Shown here: piece by piece, positions 55,858 through 64,000 of the stretch
How the letters are laid out: each line of letters starts with the position of its first letter
How positions within the stretch are numbered: position 1 is the stretch's first letter
DNA from: JBFWYO01 sp050186335
Lineage (GTDB): Bacteria > Pseudomonadota > Alphaproteobacteria > Bin65
Direction of reading: 5' to 3'
NCBI GenBank assembly: GCA_050186335.1
Contig: JBFWYO010000006.1
Coordinates: forward strand, 1 to 64,000
DNA length: 64,000 nucleotides
Made by a program: the position numbers and the translations under genes
The notes under the pieces: model-generated
The model's database searches: none
What the model saw: only the letters and a program-made list of their open reading frames with translations
What the model was told of the DNA's origin: nothing

Positions 55858-56802
55858 CTAGGCCACCCGATGCAGGATGGCCGTACCGCGCTCGATATGC
55901 CGGCAGTTTTCCGCCGCAACGGCCAAGCTGCGCTGCCATGTCTCGCGCGTGAGCCACGCCAGGTGCGGCATGAGCACGACGTTATCGAGGCTCAGCAACG
56001 GATTGTTCGGGTCGACCGGTTCGCTGTCGAAGACGTCCAGACCGGCGGCGGCTAGTTGGCCGGATTTCAGTGCCGCAACCAATGCCGGTTCGTCGATCAG
56101 CCCGCCCCGCGCGGTGTTGATCAGCACGGCGCCGCGCTTCATGCGCGCGATCGCGGCACTATCGATCATGTGTCTCGTTTCGTCGGTCAGCGGCACATGC
56201 AACGACACGATGTCCGCGATCGCAAGCAATTCGGCAAGCGGCACGCGCGTGCCGACAGCGTTCGCCTGCGGCGTGCGCGCGAAATAGATCACATCGCAGC
56301 CGAGCGCTCGCAGCGCTGGCGCCAAATGCCGCGGCACGCCGCCGTAGCCGATCAGGCCCACGGTGCGGCCGCCCAGTTCGCCGAACCGCTCCTGCCGGGC
56401 CGGTCCTTCGACCCAGCCGCGCCCGGACCGGGTGGCCCGATCCAGCGGCGGATGGTAGCGCAAGGCGGACAGCATAAGGAGAAGCGTCATTTCGGCCACC
56501 GCCGGCGTGTTCGTACCGGGCATATTGGCAACCTGGACGCGATGGAAGCGCGCCGCGTCGAGATCGATTGTGTTGACGCCGACGCCGATTTTCTGAATGA
56601 GCTTGAGCCGTGGCGCCGCCGCGATATGTTCCTTGGTCACGGGCTTGAGCACATGCCACAGGACGTCGGCCTCGGCGACCCTACGGCGGAATAGCGCTTC
56701 GTCCGCCTCCGGGCAGCAATCGATGTCGAGCCCTGCCGTTGCCACTTCGGTCAGCAGCTTGCGCAGCTCCGGCCCGGCGTCGTAATGCAGCAGCACCTTC
56801 AT
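55858..56802 (-). CDS. D-isomer-specific 2-hydroxyacid dehydrogenase
   Basis: The 314-residue NAD-dependent enzyme has the Rossmann motif GLIGYGGVPR and the catalytic Arg in NTARGGLID. The Glu lies in FDSEPVDPNNPL and the His in MPHLAWLT. The ATG at 56802 fits the family N-terminus (MKVLLHYDAGPEL). It is divergent from the APH gene across only 46 bp, and convergent with the TPR gene upstream with no gap. Confidence 0.9.
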   Translation of the reverse strand: MKVLLHYDAGPELRKLLTEVATAGLDIDCCPEADEALFRRRVAEADVLWHVLKPVTKEHIAAAPRLKLIQKIGVGVNTIDLDAARFHRVQVANMPGTNTPAVAEMTLLLMLSALRYHPPLDRATRSGRGWVEGPARQERFGELGGRTVGLIGYGGVPRHLAPALRALGCDVIYFARTPQANAVGTRVPLAELLAIADIVSLHVPLTDETRHMIDSAAIARMKRGAVLINTARGGLIDEPALVAALKSGQLAAAGLDVFDSEPVDPNNPLLSLDNVVLMPHLAWLTRETWQRSLAVAAENCRHIERGTAILHRVA

Positions 56803-56848
56803 CTTGTTCGTTCCTCGCGGCATCCGCATAATCGGCGGCGATAAGAAC

Positions 56849-57883
56849 ATGGCCCAAACGCCCTCGCAATCCGCCGCCGCCGAAATTCTCGCCCTCCTCC
56901 GGCGCCTTAAGCTGCTATCCGACAATGTGACGCCCAACGCCGTGCCGCTTGCGGGCGGCGTGTCGTCGGACATTTGGCGTGTCGACCTGCCGTCCGGCCC
57001 CGTGTGCATCAAGCGCGCGCTGTCGCGCCTCAAGGTCGCGCAGGTGTGGGAAGCGCCGATCGAGCGCAATCAGTTCGAATGGGAGTGGATGCGGATCGCC
57101 GCGGAATTGTGCCCGGGATCTGTGCCGGAGCCTCTGGCGCAGGACAAGCAGCTTGGCGTTCTGGTCATGCGCTTCCTGCCGCCGGACGAATATCCGATCT
57201 GGAAGGCGCAGCTGCGCGACGGCCACGCCGATCCCGCAACTGCCGAAAATGTCGGCCGCATCCTCGCGAAGATTCATGCCGGGACGGCCGGCAAGCAGGA
57301 GATCGCGGCACGCTTCCCGAGCGACGAGATTTTCTACGCGATCCGGCTGGAGCCGTATCTGGTTGCGACCGGCCGCATACACGCGGATTTGGCCGGGCGA
57401 TTTGCCGAACTGGTGCAGCGGACGGCGGCGACCAAGCGCGCGCTCGTGCATGGCGACGTATCGCCGAAGAATATCCTGATCGGCGCAGCCGGGCCGGTGT
57501 TCCTGGATGCCGAGTGCGCCTGGTACGGCGACCCGGCGTTCGACCTCGCCTTTTGCCTCAACCATTTGCTGCTGAAATGCCTATGGACGCCCGCGGCCCG
57601 CGCCGGCTTTCTGGCCTGCTTCGATGCGCTGGCGCAAAATTATCTGGCGGGCGTTACCTGGGAATCGCCGGACGCGATCGAACGCCGCACCGCCGAGCTC
57701 TTGCCCGGCCTGTTCCTGGCCCGGGTGGATGGCAAATCGCCGGTTGAATACCTGACGGCGGAGGCCGATAAGAACCGCGTACGGCGCGTCGCGCGCCGGT
57801 TGCTGATTGAGCCGGTCGGCGCCTTGAGCGCCGTGCGGGCGGCTTGGGCGGGCGAGTTAGGGGTCAAGGAGCTGGGGGCATGA
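56849..57883 (+). CDS. APH-family phosphotransferase
   Basis: The 344-residue protein has the aminoglycoside phosphotransferase/choline-kinase fold. The nucleotide region is GGVSSDIWRVDLPSG, the catalytic loop is VHGDVSPKNILIG and the Mg-binding motif is FLDAECAWYGDPAFDLAF. Such proteins often phosphorylate small metabolites rather than drugs. Its stop overlaps the enolase-like start (ATGA), so it likely supplies a phosphorylated metabolite to the same pathway (inference). Confidence 0.85.
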   Translation: MAQTPSQSAAAEILALLRRLKLLSDNVTPNAVPLAGGVSSDIWRVDLPSGPVCIKRALSRLKVAQVWEAPIERNQFEWEWMRIAAELCPGSVPEPLAQDKQLGVLVMRFLPPDEYPIWKAQLRDGHADPATAENVGRILAKIHAGTAGKQEIAARFPSDEIFYAIRLEPYLVATGRIHADLAGRFAELVQRTAATKRALVHGDVSPKNILIGAAGPVFLDAECAWYGDPAFDLAFCLNHLLLKCLWTPAARAGFLACFDALAQNYLAGVTWESPDAIERRTAELLPGLFLARVDGKSPVEYLTAEADKNRVRRVARRLLIEPVGALSAVRAAWAGELGVKELGA

Positions 57884-59211
57884 GTGCGCCGAGGATCACG
57901 CGCGTACGCGGACGACGGGTCTGGGATTCGCGCGGACGCCCGACGGTGGAAGCCGAAGTCGAACTGACTGACGGCTCGATCGGCCGGGCCATCGCTCCGG
58001 CCGGCGCCTCGACCGGTGCCGGCGAAGCCATCGACCTGCGCGACGGCGGTGCCCCCTTCGGCGGCATGGACGTGATGCAGGCGGTCGACAACGTCAACGA
58101 CACGATCGGCCCCGCGCTGATCGGCCTTGACGCCGCGGCGCAAGACCGCGTCGATCAGCAATTGATTACATTGGACGGCACGCGCAACAAAAGCCGCCTG
58201 GGCGGCAATGCGACGATTGCCGTGTCGATGGCCGTGGCCCACGCCGCGGCGGCGGCGCGCAAGCTGCCGCTCTGGCGCTACCTGCTGCACAGCAGCGGCC
58301 AGGGCGAGGCCGACGACGTGCTGATGCCGTTGCCCGAGATCCAGATTTTCGGCGGCGGCGCGCACGCCAGCGCGCGGGTCGATCTACAGGATTTCATGAT
58401 CATGCCGCTCGGCGCCTCGAGTTTCGCCGAAGCGCTGGAATGGACCGCGGAAGTATACCGCGCCGCCGGCAAGCGCATGGCGGATCGCGGACGGCTTCAG
58501 GGCGTCGCCGACGAAGGCGGATTCTGGCCGGCATTCGACAGCAACGAAGAGGCGCTCGAAGAATTGGTGCGTGCGATCGAGGATGCGGATTTCGTGCCCG
58601 GCGACGATATCGGCATTTCGCTCGATATCGCCTCGACCCAATTGTTCAAGAACGGGAAATATCATCTTAGGCTGGACGGCGTGACGCTCGATTCCGACGA
58701 AATGTCCGACATGCTGATCGGCTGGCTCGATCGGTTTCCGATCGTATCGATCGAGGACCCGCTGGCCGAGAACGACGACGCGGGCATGCGCAATTTCACC
58801 GAGGCGGTCGGCGCCAAAGTGCAGATCATCGGCGACGACTATCTCGTCACTAACGCCGCGCGCGTCGAAGCCGCCGTCGCCGCCGGCGCGTGCAACGCCG
58901 TGCTGATCAAGCCGAACCAGGCCGGCACGCTCAGCGAAACCCGCGCGGCGCTCGAAGCCGGCCAGGCCGCAGGCTGGGGCACCATCGTATCCGCCCGTTC
59001 CGGCGAGACCGAAGACGTCAGCATCGTGCATCTCGCCGTCGGCTGGCGGGCCGGACAGTTCAAGGTCGGTTCGTTCGCCCGTTCCGAGCGCATGGCGAAA
59101 TGGAACGAGATGCTTCGCATCGAGGAGAGCGTCGGCGAGCGCGCGCGTTTCGCCGGCCGCACCGCCCTGCCCCAGGAAGCCGCCTGCACCGAACAACCGA
59201 GGTTGCTATGA
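57880..59211 (+). CDS. Enolase-family protein with substituted active-site residues
   Basis: The 443-residue product has a typical enolase N-terminus (RRVWDSRGRPTVEAEVEL, with the GASTG loop) and barrel. The substrate-loop His is kept in GGGAHASARVDLQDF, the Glu in DEGGFWPAF, the metal Asp/Glu in IEDPLAEN and GDDYLVTN, and Lys in LIKPNQAGTL. However, the conserved SHRSGETED reads SARSGETED (His to Ala), and QEFM reads QDFM. It is therefore probably not the glycolytic enolase but a paralogue acting on another phosphorylated substrate. It overlaps the APH gene upstream and purB downstream by four bases each. Confidence 0.85.
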   Translation: MSAPRITRVRGRRVWDSRGRPTVEAEVELTDGSIGRAIAPAGASTGAGEAIDLRDGGAPFGGMDVMQAVDNVNDTIGPALIGLDAAAQDRVDQQLITLDGTRNKSRLGGNATIAVSMAVAHAAAAARKLPLWRYLLHSSGQGEADDVLMPLPEIQIFGGGAHASARVDLQDFMIMPLGASSFAEALEWTAEVYRAAGKRMADRGRLQGVADEGGFWPAFDSNEEALEELVRAIEDADFVPGDDIGISLDIASTQLFKNGKYHLRLDGVTLDSDEMSDMLIGWLDRFPIVSIEDPLAENDDAGMRNFTEAVGAKVQIIGDDYLVTNAARVEAAVAAGACNAVLIKPNQAGTLSETRAALEAGQAAGWGTIVSARSGETEDVSIVHLAVGWRAGQFKVGSFARSERMAKWNEMLRIEESVGERARFAGRTALPQEAACTEQPRLL

Positions 59212-60539
59212 TTCCGCGTTACAGCCGTCCCCAGATGGTGCGCATCTGGGAACCGGAGAACAAATTCCGCATCTGGTTCGAAATCGAAGCGCATGCGTGC
59301 GATGCGCAGGCCGAACTCGGTGTGATTCCGAAAAGCGCCGCAAAAGCGGTGTGGAAGCGCGGCAAGTTCGAGATCGACCGCATCGACGCGATCGAACGCG
59401 AAGTTAAGCACGACGTGATCGCGTTCCTGACCAACCTCTCGGAGCATGTCGGTCCCGAAGCGCGTTTCGTCCACCAGGGCATGACGTCGTCGGATGTCCT
59501 CGACACCTGCCTGGCGGTGCAGCTGGCCCAGGCGACCGACCTGCTGCTCGACGACCTGCACCAATTGCTCAACGCGCTGATGCGGCGCGCCCACGAGCAT
59601 AAACTCACGCCGATGATTGGCCGCAGCCACGGCATTCACGCCGAGCCCATCACTTTCGGTCTCAAGCTCGCCGGGCATTACGCCGAGTTCATGCGCTGCC
59701 GCGACCGCCTGCTTGCCGCGCGCAAGGAAATCGCCACCTGCGCGATTTCCGGTGCGGTCGGCACGTTCGCCAACATCGACCCGTATGTCGAGGAGTATGT
59801 CGCGAAGAAGCTGGGCCTGGAGATCGAACCGGTCTCGACACAGGTCATACCGCGCGACCGGCACGCGATGTATTTTGCGACCCTCGGCGTGATCGCCGGC
59901 GCCATCGAACGTCTGTCGACCGAGATCCGGCATCTGCAGCGCACCGAAGTGCGCGAAGCCGAGGAATATTTCTCCCCCGGGCAGAAGGGCAGCTCGGCCA
60001 TGCCGCACAAGCGCAACCCGGTATTGACGGAAAATCTGACAGGATTGGCGCGGCTCGTACGCGGCGCCGTCGTGCCGGCGCTGGAAAATTCGGCGCTGTG
60101 GCATGAACGCGACATCTCGCATTCGTCGGTCGAGCGCATCAACGCGCCGGATACCACGGTGGCGCTGGACTTCGCGCTGGCGCGGCTGACCGGCGTGGTC
60201 GATAAGCTCGTCGTCTATCCGGAAATGATGCAGAAGAATCTGGATCTGCTCGGCGGATTGCACAATTCGCAACGCGTGCTGCTGGCGCTGACGCAAAAAG
60301 GCATGAGCCGCGAAGACGCCTATTCCGCCGTGCAGCGCAATGCCATGCGTGCGTGGCGCGAAGGCTTATCGTTCCTGGATTTGCTGGCGGCCGACGAACA
60401 GATCGCCGGACTGATGAAGCGCAAGGAACTCGCCTCTTCGTTCGATCTCGATTATCATTTCAGGCACGTGGACACGATTTTCCGGCGCGTGTTCGGCCAC
60501 AAGGCCAAAACCGCGGCAAAAAAGCAAAAAAAGAGATGA
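59208..60539 (+). CDS. purB: Adenylosuccinate lyase
   Basis: The 443-residue enzyme of the fumarase/aspartase superfamily catalyses two steps of purine synthesis. The signature GSSAMPHKRNP and the catalytic His region MIGRSHGIHAEP are intact. MIPRYSRPQMVRIWEPENKF is the usual PurB opening. The ATG at 59208 overlaps the enolase-like stop, so purB is translated from the same message as the APH and enolase-like genes. Confidence 0.96.
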   Translation: MIPRYSRPQMVRIWEPENKFRIWFEIEAHACDAQAELGVIPKSAAKAVWKRGKFEIDRIDAIEREVKHDVIAFLTNLSEHVGPEARFVHQGMTSSDVLDTCLAVQLAQATDLLLDDLHQLLNALMRRAHEHKLTPMIGRSHGIHAEPITFGLKLAGHYAEFMRCRDRLLAARKEIATCAISGAVGTFANIDPYVEEYVAKKLGLEIEPVSTQVIPRDRHAMYFATLGVIAGAIERLSTEIRHLQRTEVREAEEYFSPGQKGSSAMPHKRNPVLTENLTGLARLVRGAVVPALENSALWHERDISHSSVERINAPDTTVALDFALARLTGVVDKLVVYPEMMQKNLDLLGGLHNSQRVLLALTQKGMSREDAYSAVQRNAMRAWREGLSFLDLLAADEQIAGLMKRKELASSFDLDYHFRHVDTIFRRVFGHKAKTAAKKQKKR

Positions 60540-60567
60540 GTCGGCAGGCGAGACTCGAGCGCGGACG

Positions 60568-60894
60568 CTACTTGGTCTCGCTCATGATCTGCTCTTTGGC
60601 AACGGCGAGCAGCCGGTCCATTTCCGCACGCACCTGGTGTTCGCTCTTGGTGACGCCCTTATTCTTGAGATCGCCGAGCACTTTTTCCAGCACGTCGCTG
60701 TCGCCGGGGCGATCGAAATCGGACGCCACGACTTCCTTCGCGTAGGCGGCCGCGGCGTCGCCGGTCTGGCCCATCAATTCGGCGGCCCATAATCCCAACA
60801 GCTTGTTGCGCCGAGCATTGACCTTAAACTGCAGGTCCTGATCGTGCTTGAACTTCTGCTCGAAGCCTTTTTCGCGCTCGTTGAAAGTGGTCAT
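60568..60894 (-). CDS. DUF1476 protein (F1-ATPase inhibitor zeta subunit)
   Basis: The 108-residue protein begins MTTFNEREKGFEQKFKHDQD, the signature of the alphaproteobacterial zeta subunit that blocks ATP hydrolysis by the F1Fo enzyme. The rest is helical (RNKLLGLWAAELMGQTGD). It is convergent with purB. DUF1476 next to purCSQ is a common alphaproteobacterial arrangement. Confidence 0.93.
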   Translation of the reverse strand: MTTFNEREKGFEQKFKHDQDLQFKVNARRNKLLGLWAAELMGQTGDAAAAYAKEVVASDFDRPGDSDVLEKVLGDLKNKGVTKSEHQVRAEMDRLLAVAKEQIMSETK

Positions 60895-61024
60895 GGCCCA
60901 TCCCGGCTAGCTGTGACGTGGTTTCTACTTGGGGGACGCCGCGCACGCCGTCAAGGCGCCGCAGTCACCTAAATTGTGCGGTCCTATATAGCGATCCGGC
61001 CGCCGGAGTGGTATCGAAACTTCC

Positions 61025-61789
61025 ATGTGCACTTTGGTCATTTTGCGGCGCCCCGACCATGCTTGGCCCGTCCTGATCGCGGCCAACCGCGACGAGATGT
61101 TGTCGCGCCCGTGGCGTCCCCCGGCGCGCCACTGGCCCGATGCGCCCGATATCGTGGCCGGCCGCGACGAACTCGCGGGCGGCAGCTGGCTGGGCACGAA
61201 CAAGACCGGCGTTGTGGCCGGCATTCTCAATCGTCCCGGTAGCCTGGGCCCGGCCGGCGACAAGAAATCGCGCGGCGAACTGGTCATCGACGCACTCCGA
61301 CGCCCGACCGCGCGCGCGGCGGCCGAAGAAATCGTGCGACGCGCGGCCGGCGACTATCGTCCGTTCAACATGGTCGTTGCCGACCGCACGGATGCTTACT
61401 GGCTGCGCAACCTGGGCGGCGACGTGGACGGCGGACCGGGCGCCGGCGAGATCGAGCGGTTCGACATCCCGACTGGGCTCGCCATGTTGACCGCCCACGA
61501 CCTGAACGACGAGACGGCCGCGCGGATCGCCCTGTACCTGCCGCGCTTCCGCGCCGCGCCCGTGCCCGACCCCGCAACCGGCGATTGGACGGCCTGGTCG
61601 GCGCTATTGGCGAGTCGGGACGGCGGCGGGCACGGTCTGCAGCACGCGATGGCCATCGTCAGTCCAGGCGGCTTCGGCACCGGCTCCAGCTCATTGCTCG
61701 GACTGCCGCGCGACCCGGCCGTCGCGCCCGTGTGGCTGTTTGCCGCAGGATTGCCCGGTTCGACGCCATACCTGCCGGTCGCGCCCTAG
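61025..61789 (+). CDS. NRDE (TANGO2-like) family protein
   Basis: The 254-residue product has the N-terminal catalytic-type Cys (MCTLVILRRP) and the name-giving NRDE motif in LIAANRDEML. GGSWLGTNKTGVVAGILNR follows. These are N-terminal nucleophile-fold hydrolase-like proteins of unclear role; the eukaryotic relative is TANGO2. It is transcribed toward purC. Confidence 0.9.
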   Translation: MCTLVILRRPDHAWPVLIAANRDEMLSRPWRPPARHWPDAPDIVAGRDELAGGSWLGTNKTGVVAGILNRPGSLGPAGDKKSRGELVIDALRRPTARAAAEEIVRRAAGDYRPFNMVVADRTDAYWLRNLGGDVDGGPGAGEIERFDIPTGLAMLTAHDLNDETAARIALYLPRFRAAPVPDPATGDWTAWSALLASRDGGGHGLQHAMAIVSPGGFGTGSSSLLGLPRDPAVAPVWLFAAGLPGSTPYLPVAP

Positions 61790-61817
61790 AACGCATACAA
61801 GGGCTTGGGAGGGGACG

Positions 61818-61846
61818 TTGTACCCCACCCGCCAACTTGCTATACC
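61818..61846 (+). promoter_or_regulatory. Candidate sigma-70 promoter of the purC operon
   Basis: TTGTAC (61818-61823) and TATACC (61841-61846) are separated by exactly 17 bp. The site lies 88 bp upstream of purC and just after the NRDE stop. The leader contains a CCGAGG/CCTCGG pair that could form a hairpin. Confidence 0.6.
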
Positions 61847-61933
61847 ACCCCGGCTAAGCCCATTTGCGCCGCCCCCATGCGCTTTCCCGAGGTGCACATC
61901 GACGGGCGGCATCCTCCCTCGGTGGTACAGGCT

Positions 61934-62698
61934 ATGACCCGTCGCAGACGCATTTACGAAGGCAAAGCCAAGGTTCTGTTCGAAGGGCCCGAGCCGGGCA
62001 CCCTCGTGCAGTACTTCAAGGACGACGCCACGGCCTTCAACAACAAGAAAAAGGGCGTCATCACCGGCAAGGGCGTGCTGAACAACCGCATCTCCGAATA
62101 CCTGATGCAGAAGCTCGGCGAGATCGGCATCCCGACCCATTTCGTGCGCCGCCTGAACATGCGCGAGCAACTGATCCGTCAGGTCGAGATCATTCCGGTC
62201 GAAGTCGTCGTGCGCAACATCGTCGCCGGTTCGCTGTCGACCCGCCTCGGCATTCCCGAAGGCACCGCCCTGCCCCGTTCGATCATCGAATTCTATTACA
62301 AGAACGACGAGCTCGGCGACCCGATGGTCTCCGAAGAGCATATCTCCGCGTTCGGCTGGGCCAGCGCGCAGGATCTGGACGACATGATCGCGCTGTCGCT
62401 GCGCGTCAACGATTTCCTGACCGGATTGTTCCTGGGCGTCGGCATCCGCTTGATCGACTTCAAGCTCGAGTACGGCCGGCTGTGGGAAGAAGACCAGATG
62501 CGCATCGTCCTCGCCGACGAGATCACGCCGGACGGCTGCCGCCTGTGGGACCTGCAGACCAACGAAAAGATGGACAAGGACCGGTTCCGCCGCGATCTGG
62601 GCAAGGTCGAAGAGGCGTATCAGGAGGTTGCGCGTCGCCTCGGCATCCTGCTGGAAAGCGGCCCGCAGGACATGAAGGGCCCGACCGGAATTCAGTAA
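61934..62698 (+). CDS. purC: Phosphoribosylaminoimidazole-succinocarboxamide (SAICAR) synthase
   Basis: The 254-residue enzyme joins CAIR and aspartate in purine synthesis. The N-terminus [13 protein letters not shown] and [19 protein letters not shown] are signature segments, with [11 protein letters not shown] later. The ATG at 61934 fits the family. Frames further upstream lie in the leader. Confidence 0.96.
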   Translation: MTRRRRIYEGKAKVLFEGPEPGTLVQYFKDDATAFNNKKKGVITGKGVLNNRISEYLMQKLGEIGIPTHFVRRLNMREQLIRQVEIIPVEVVVRNIVAGSLSTRLGIPEGTALPRSIIEFYYKNDELGDPMVSEEHISAFGWASAQDLDDMIALSLRVNDFLTGLFLGVGIRLIDFKLEYGRLWEEDQMRIVLADEITPDGCRLWDLQTNEKMDKDRFRRDLGKVEEAYQEVARRLGILLESGPQDMKGPTGIQ

Positions 62699-62736
62699 CG
62701 CCGGCATTCGGTGCGCGCGAGAAGGAGATTCGGACG

Positions 62737-62979
62737 TTGAAGGCCAAGGTACACATTACGTTCAAGAACGGCGTGCTTGACCCGCAAGGCAAGGCGATCG
62801 GCAACGCCCTCTCGGGCCTCGGCTTCACGGGCATCAAGGAAGTCCGCCAGGGCAAGTACATCGAGATCGCGCTCGACGAGACCGACGAGGCGAAGGCTCG
62901 CGCAGCGGTCAAGCAAATGTGCGAGAAGCTGCTCGCCAACATGGTGATCGAGAATTACTCGATCGATATCGCGCGCTGA
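62737..62979 (+). CDS. purS: FGAM synthase subunit PurS
   Basis: This 80-residue protein starts at a TTG, identified by AAGGAGA eight bases upstream and by the family opening KAKVHITFKNGVLDPQGKAI. PurS links PurL and PurQ in the three-part FGAM synthase. The TTG start would be missed by an ATG-only search. Confidence 0.93.
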   Translation: MKAKVHITFKNGVLDPQGKAIGNALSGLGFTGIKEVRQGKYIEIALDETDEAKARAAVKQMCEKLLANMVIENYSIDIAR

Positions 62980-62995
62980 TCGTTCGGGAACGAAT

Positions 62996-63289
62996 ATGAC
63001 AACCAAGGCGGTCGACACAATCGGAGGTTCGGTCGAACCATCCGTGTCCGCCTTGATTTTCGACAAGGGCATCGTTCGCCGCGCGCTGATCACGTCGGCC
63101 ATCGTCGGGACGCTGCTGAACCTGATCTCCCAGGGCGACCTGCTGTTCGCCGGCGACAGCGTGAAGCTATGGAAAATTCTGCTGACCTACTTGGTGCCCT
63201 ATTGCGTTGCCACCTACGGCGGCGTCACCGGCCAGCGCGCGCTTTTGCGCAAGCTGCGCCAGAAAAGCAATTCGGAGGTTCGGACGTGA
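62996..63289 (+). CDS. NrtS-like small membrane protein (putative nitrate/nitrite transporter)
   Basis: This 97-residue protein has two membrane helices, around [19 protein letters not shown] and [18 protein letters not shown]. This double-helix pattern matches the NrtS family, which has been described as forming nitrate/nitrite transport units of two small proteins. A second NrtS gene is not visible. It is inserted between purS and purQ, and its stop overlaps the purQ start. The transport role is inferred from family resemblance only. Confidence 0.65.
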   Translation: MTTKAVDTIGGSVEPSVSALIFDKGIVRRALITSAIVGTLLNLISQGDLLFAGDSVKLWKILLTYLVPYCVATYGGVTGQRALLRKLRQKSNSEVRT

Positions 63290-63975
63290 AAGCGGCGGTG
63301 CTGGTTTTCCCGGGCATCAATCGGGAGCGCGACATTGCCTCGGCCCTGCAACGGGTGTCCGGCAAGCCGCCGGCGATGGTGTGGCATCGGGATACAGATC
63401 TCCCCGAGGTCGATCTGATCGTGATTCCGGGCGGATTTTCCTACGGCGACTATCTGCGCTGCGGCGCCATGGCAGCGCATTCGCCGATCATGCGCGAAGT
63501 CGTGGCACGCGCGAATCGGGGCATCAACGTGCTGGGCGTCTGCAACGGCTTTCAGATTCTGACCGAAGCCGGCTTGCTGCCGGGCGTGCTGATGACGAAC
63601 TCGACGCTGAAATTCATCTGCCGCGACGTGCATCTGCGCGTCGAGAACAGCCAGACGCTGTTCACCCACAAATTGGCCGTCGGCCAGGTGATCAAGACGC
63701 CGATCGCGCATCACGACGGCAATTATTTCGCCGACCCGCAAACGCTCGACATGCTCGAGGGCGAGGGCCGCGTGGCATTCCGCTATTGCACGCCCGACGG
63801 CGCGATTACCGCCGACGGCAATCCGAACGGGTCGGCGCGCAACATCGCCGGCGTGTTCAACAAGACCAAGACCGTGCTCGGCCTCATGCCGCACCCGGAG
63901 AATGCGGTCGACAAGGCGCTCGGCAACGACGACGGCCTGGCCTTCTTCCAAGGCATCGCCGAATCCCTGCACTGA
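63286..63975 (+). CDS. purQ: FGAM synthase glutamine amidotransferase subunit PurQ
   Basis: The 229-residue class I amidotransferase has the nucleophile Cys in GVCNGFQIL and the His/Glu pair in MPHPEN. The start is a GTG at 63286 with GGAGG seven bases upstream, overlapping the NrtS-like stop (GTGA). It supplies ammonia to PurL, which presumably lies beyond the window. The last 25 bases hold no further gene start. Confidence 0.95.
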   Translation: MKAAVLVFPGINRERDIASALQRVSGKPPAMVWHRDTDLPEVDLIVIPGGFSYGDYLRCGAMAAHSPIMREVVARANRGINVLGVCNGFQILTEAGLLPGVLMTNSTLKFICRDVHLRVENSQTLFTHKLAVGQVIKTPIAHHDGNYFADPQTLDMLEGEGRVAFRYCTPDGAITADGNPNGSARNIAGVFNKTKTVLGLMPHPENAVDKALGNDDGLAFFQGIAESLH

Positions 63976-64000
63976 TCCGGAACCGCATTTCTCAATGTCC

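Overview
The window looks like GC-rich chromosome of an alphaproteobacterium. The DUF1476 (F1-ATPase zeta inhibitor) gene near purC-purS-purQ, the ccoNOQP-ccoGHIS order, and the many CoA-ligase, PaaI-thioesterase, PhyH and TRAP genes are typical of metabolically versatile Rhodospirillales or Hyphomicrobiales. Genus and species cannot be read from the sequence alone.

Layout. 1-2.5 kb: a dispersed GC-rich repeat, then an acyl-CoA ligase and a PaaI thioesterase (minus strand). 2.5-4 kb: an AT-rich island with one unrecognised gene. 4-8.8 kb: a complete branched-chain-amino-acid-type ABC importer (livG, livF, livH, livM, binding protein) closed by a strong terminator, then four tandem copies of a ~149-bp repeat. 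9.5-16 kb: enoyl-CoA hydratase, SDR, aquaporin Z, HrpB helicase and an RsmB-like RNA methyltransferase. 16-18.7 kb: boxA and boxB of the aerobic benzoyl-CoA epoxidase pathway. 18.8-26.5 kb: eight genes for the high-affinity cbb3 oxidase and its assembly (ccoNOQP-ccoGHIS), including ccoQ and ccoS, which are short genes. A 14-bp FNR/FixK box lies upstream of ccoN and a second one upstream of boxB, which suggests that the benzoyl-CoA epoxidase and the micro-oxic oxidase answer to the same oxygen signal.

26.6-37.5 kb is an accessory catabolic region: DUF2189 protein, an internally deleted flavin monooxygenase, a PhyH dioxygenase, an isochorismatase-fold protein with an altered active site, an SDR, a TRAP importer (dctPQM), a GT92-like glycosyltransferase and an NMT1-type binding protein. 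Two intergenic CTAG-centred dyads share a decamer and may mark a local regulon.

37.6-47.76 kb is an integrated element of 10,100 bp in a tRNA-Leu(UAA) gene. It is bounded by 57-bp direct repeats and carries a tyrosine integrase, a divergent HTH/AlpA control region, a P4-type helicase, an iteron-like cluster with an AT-rich core (candidate origin), an HK97-type capsid gene and a tape-measure gene. No terminase, portal, tail-tube or lysis gene is recognisable. It is either a capsid-encoding satellite-like element or a stripped prophage, and is the most novel item here.

47.8-64 kb is mostly housekeeping: molybdopterin-binding protein, methionine aminopeptidase, RadC, a thioesterase, PhyH, P450, thiolase and TPR genes, a D-2-hydroxyacid dehydrogenase, a coupled APH-kinase/enolase-like/purB operon, DUF1476, NRDE, and purC-purS-nrtS-purQ. 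The enolase-like protein lacks a key active-site histidine, and an NrtS-like membrane protein is inserted between purS and purQ.
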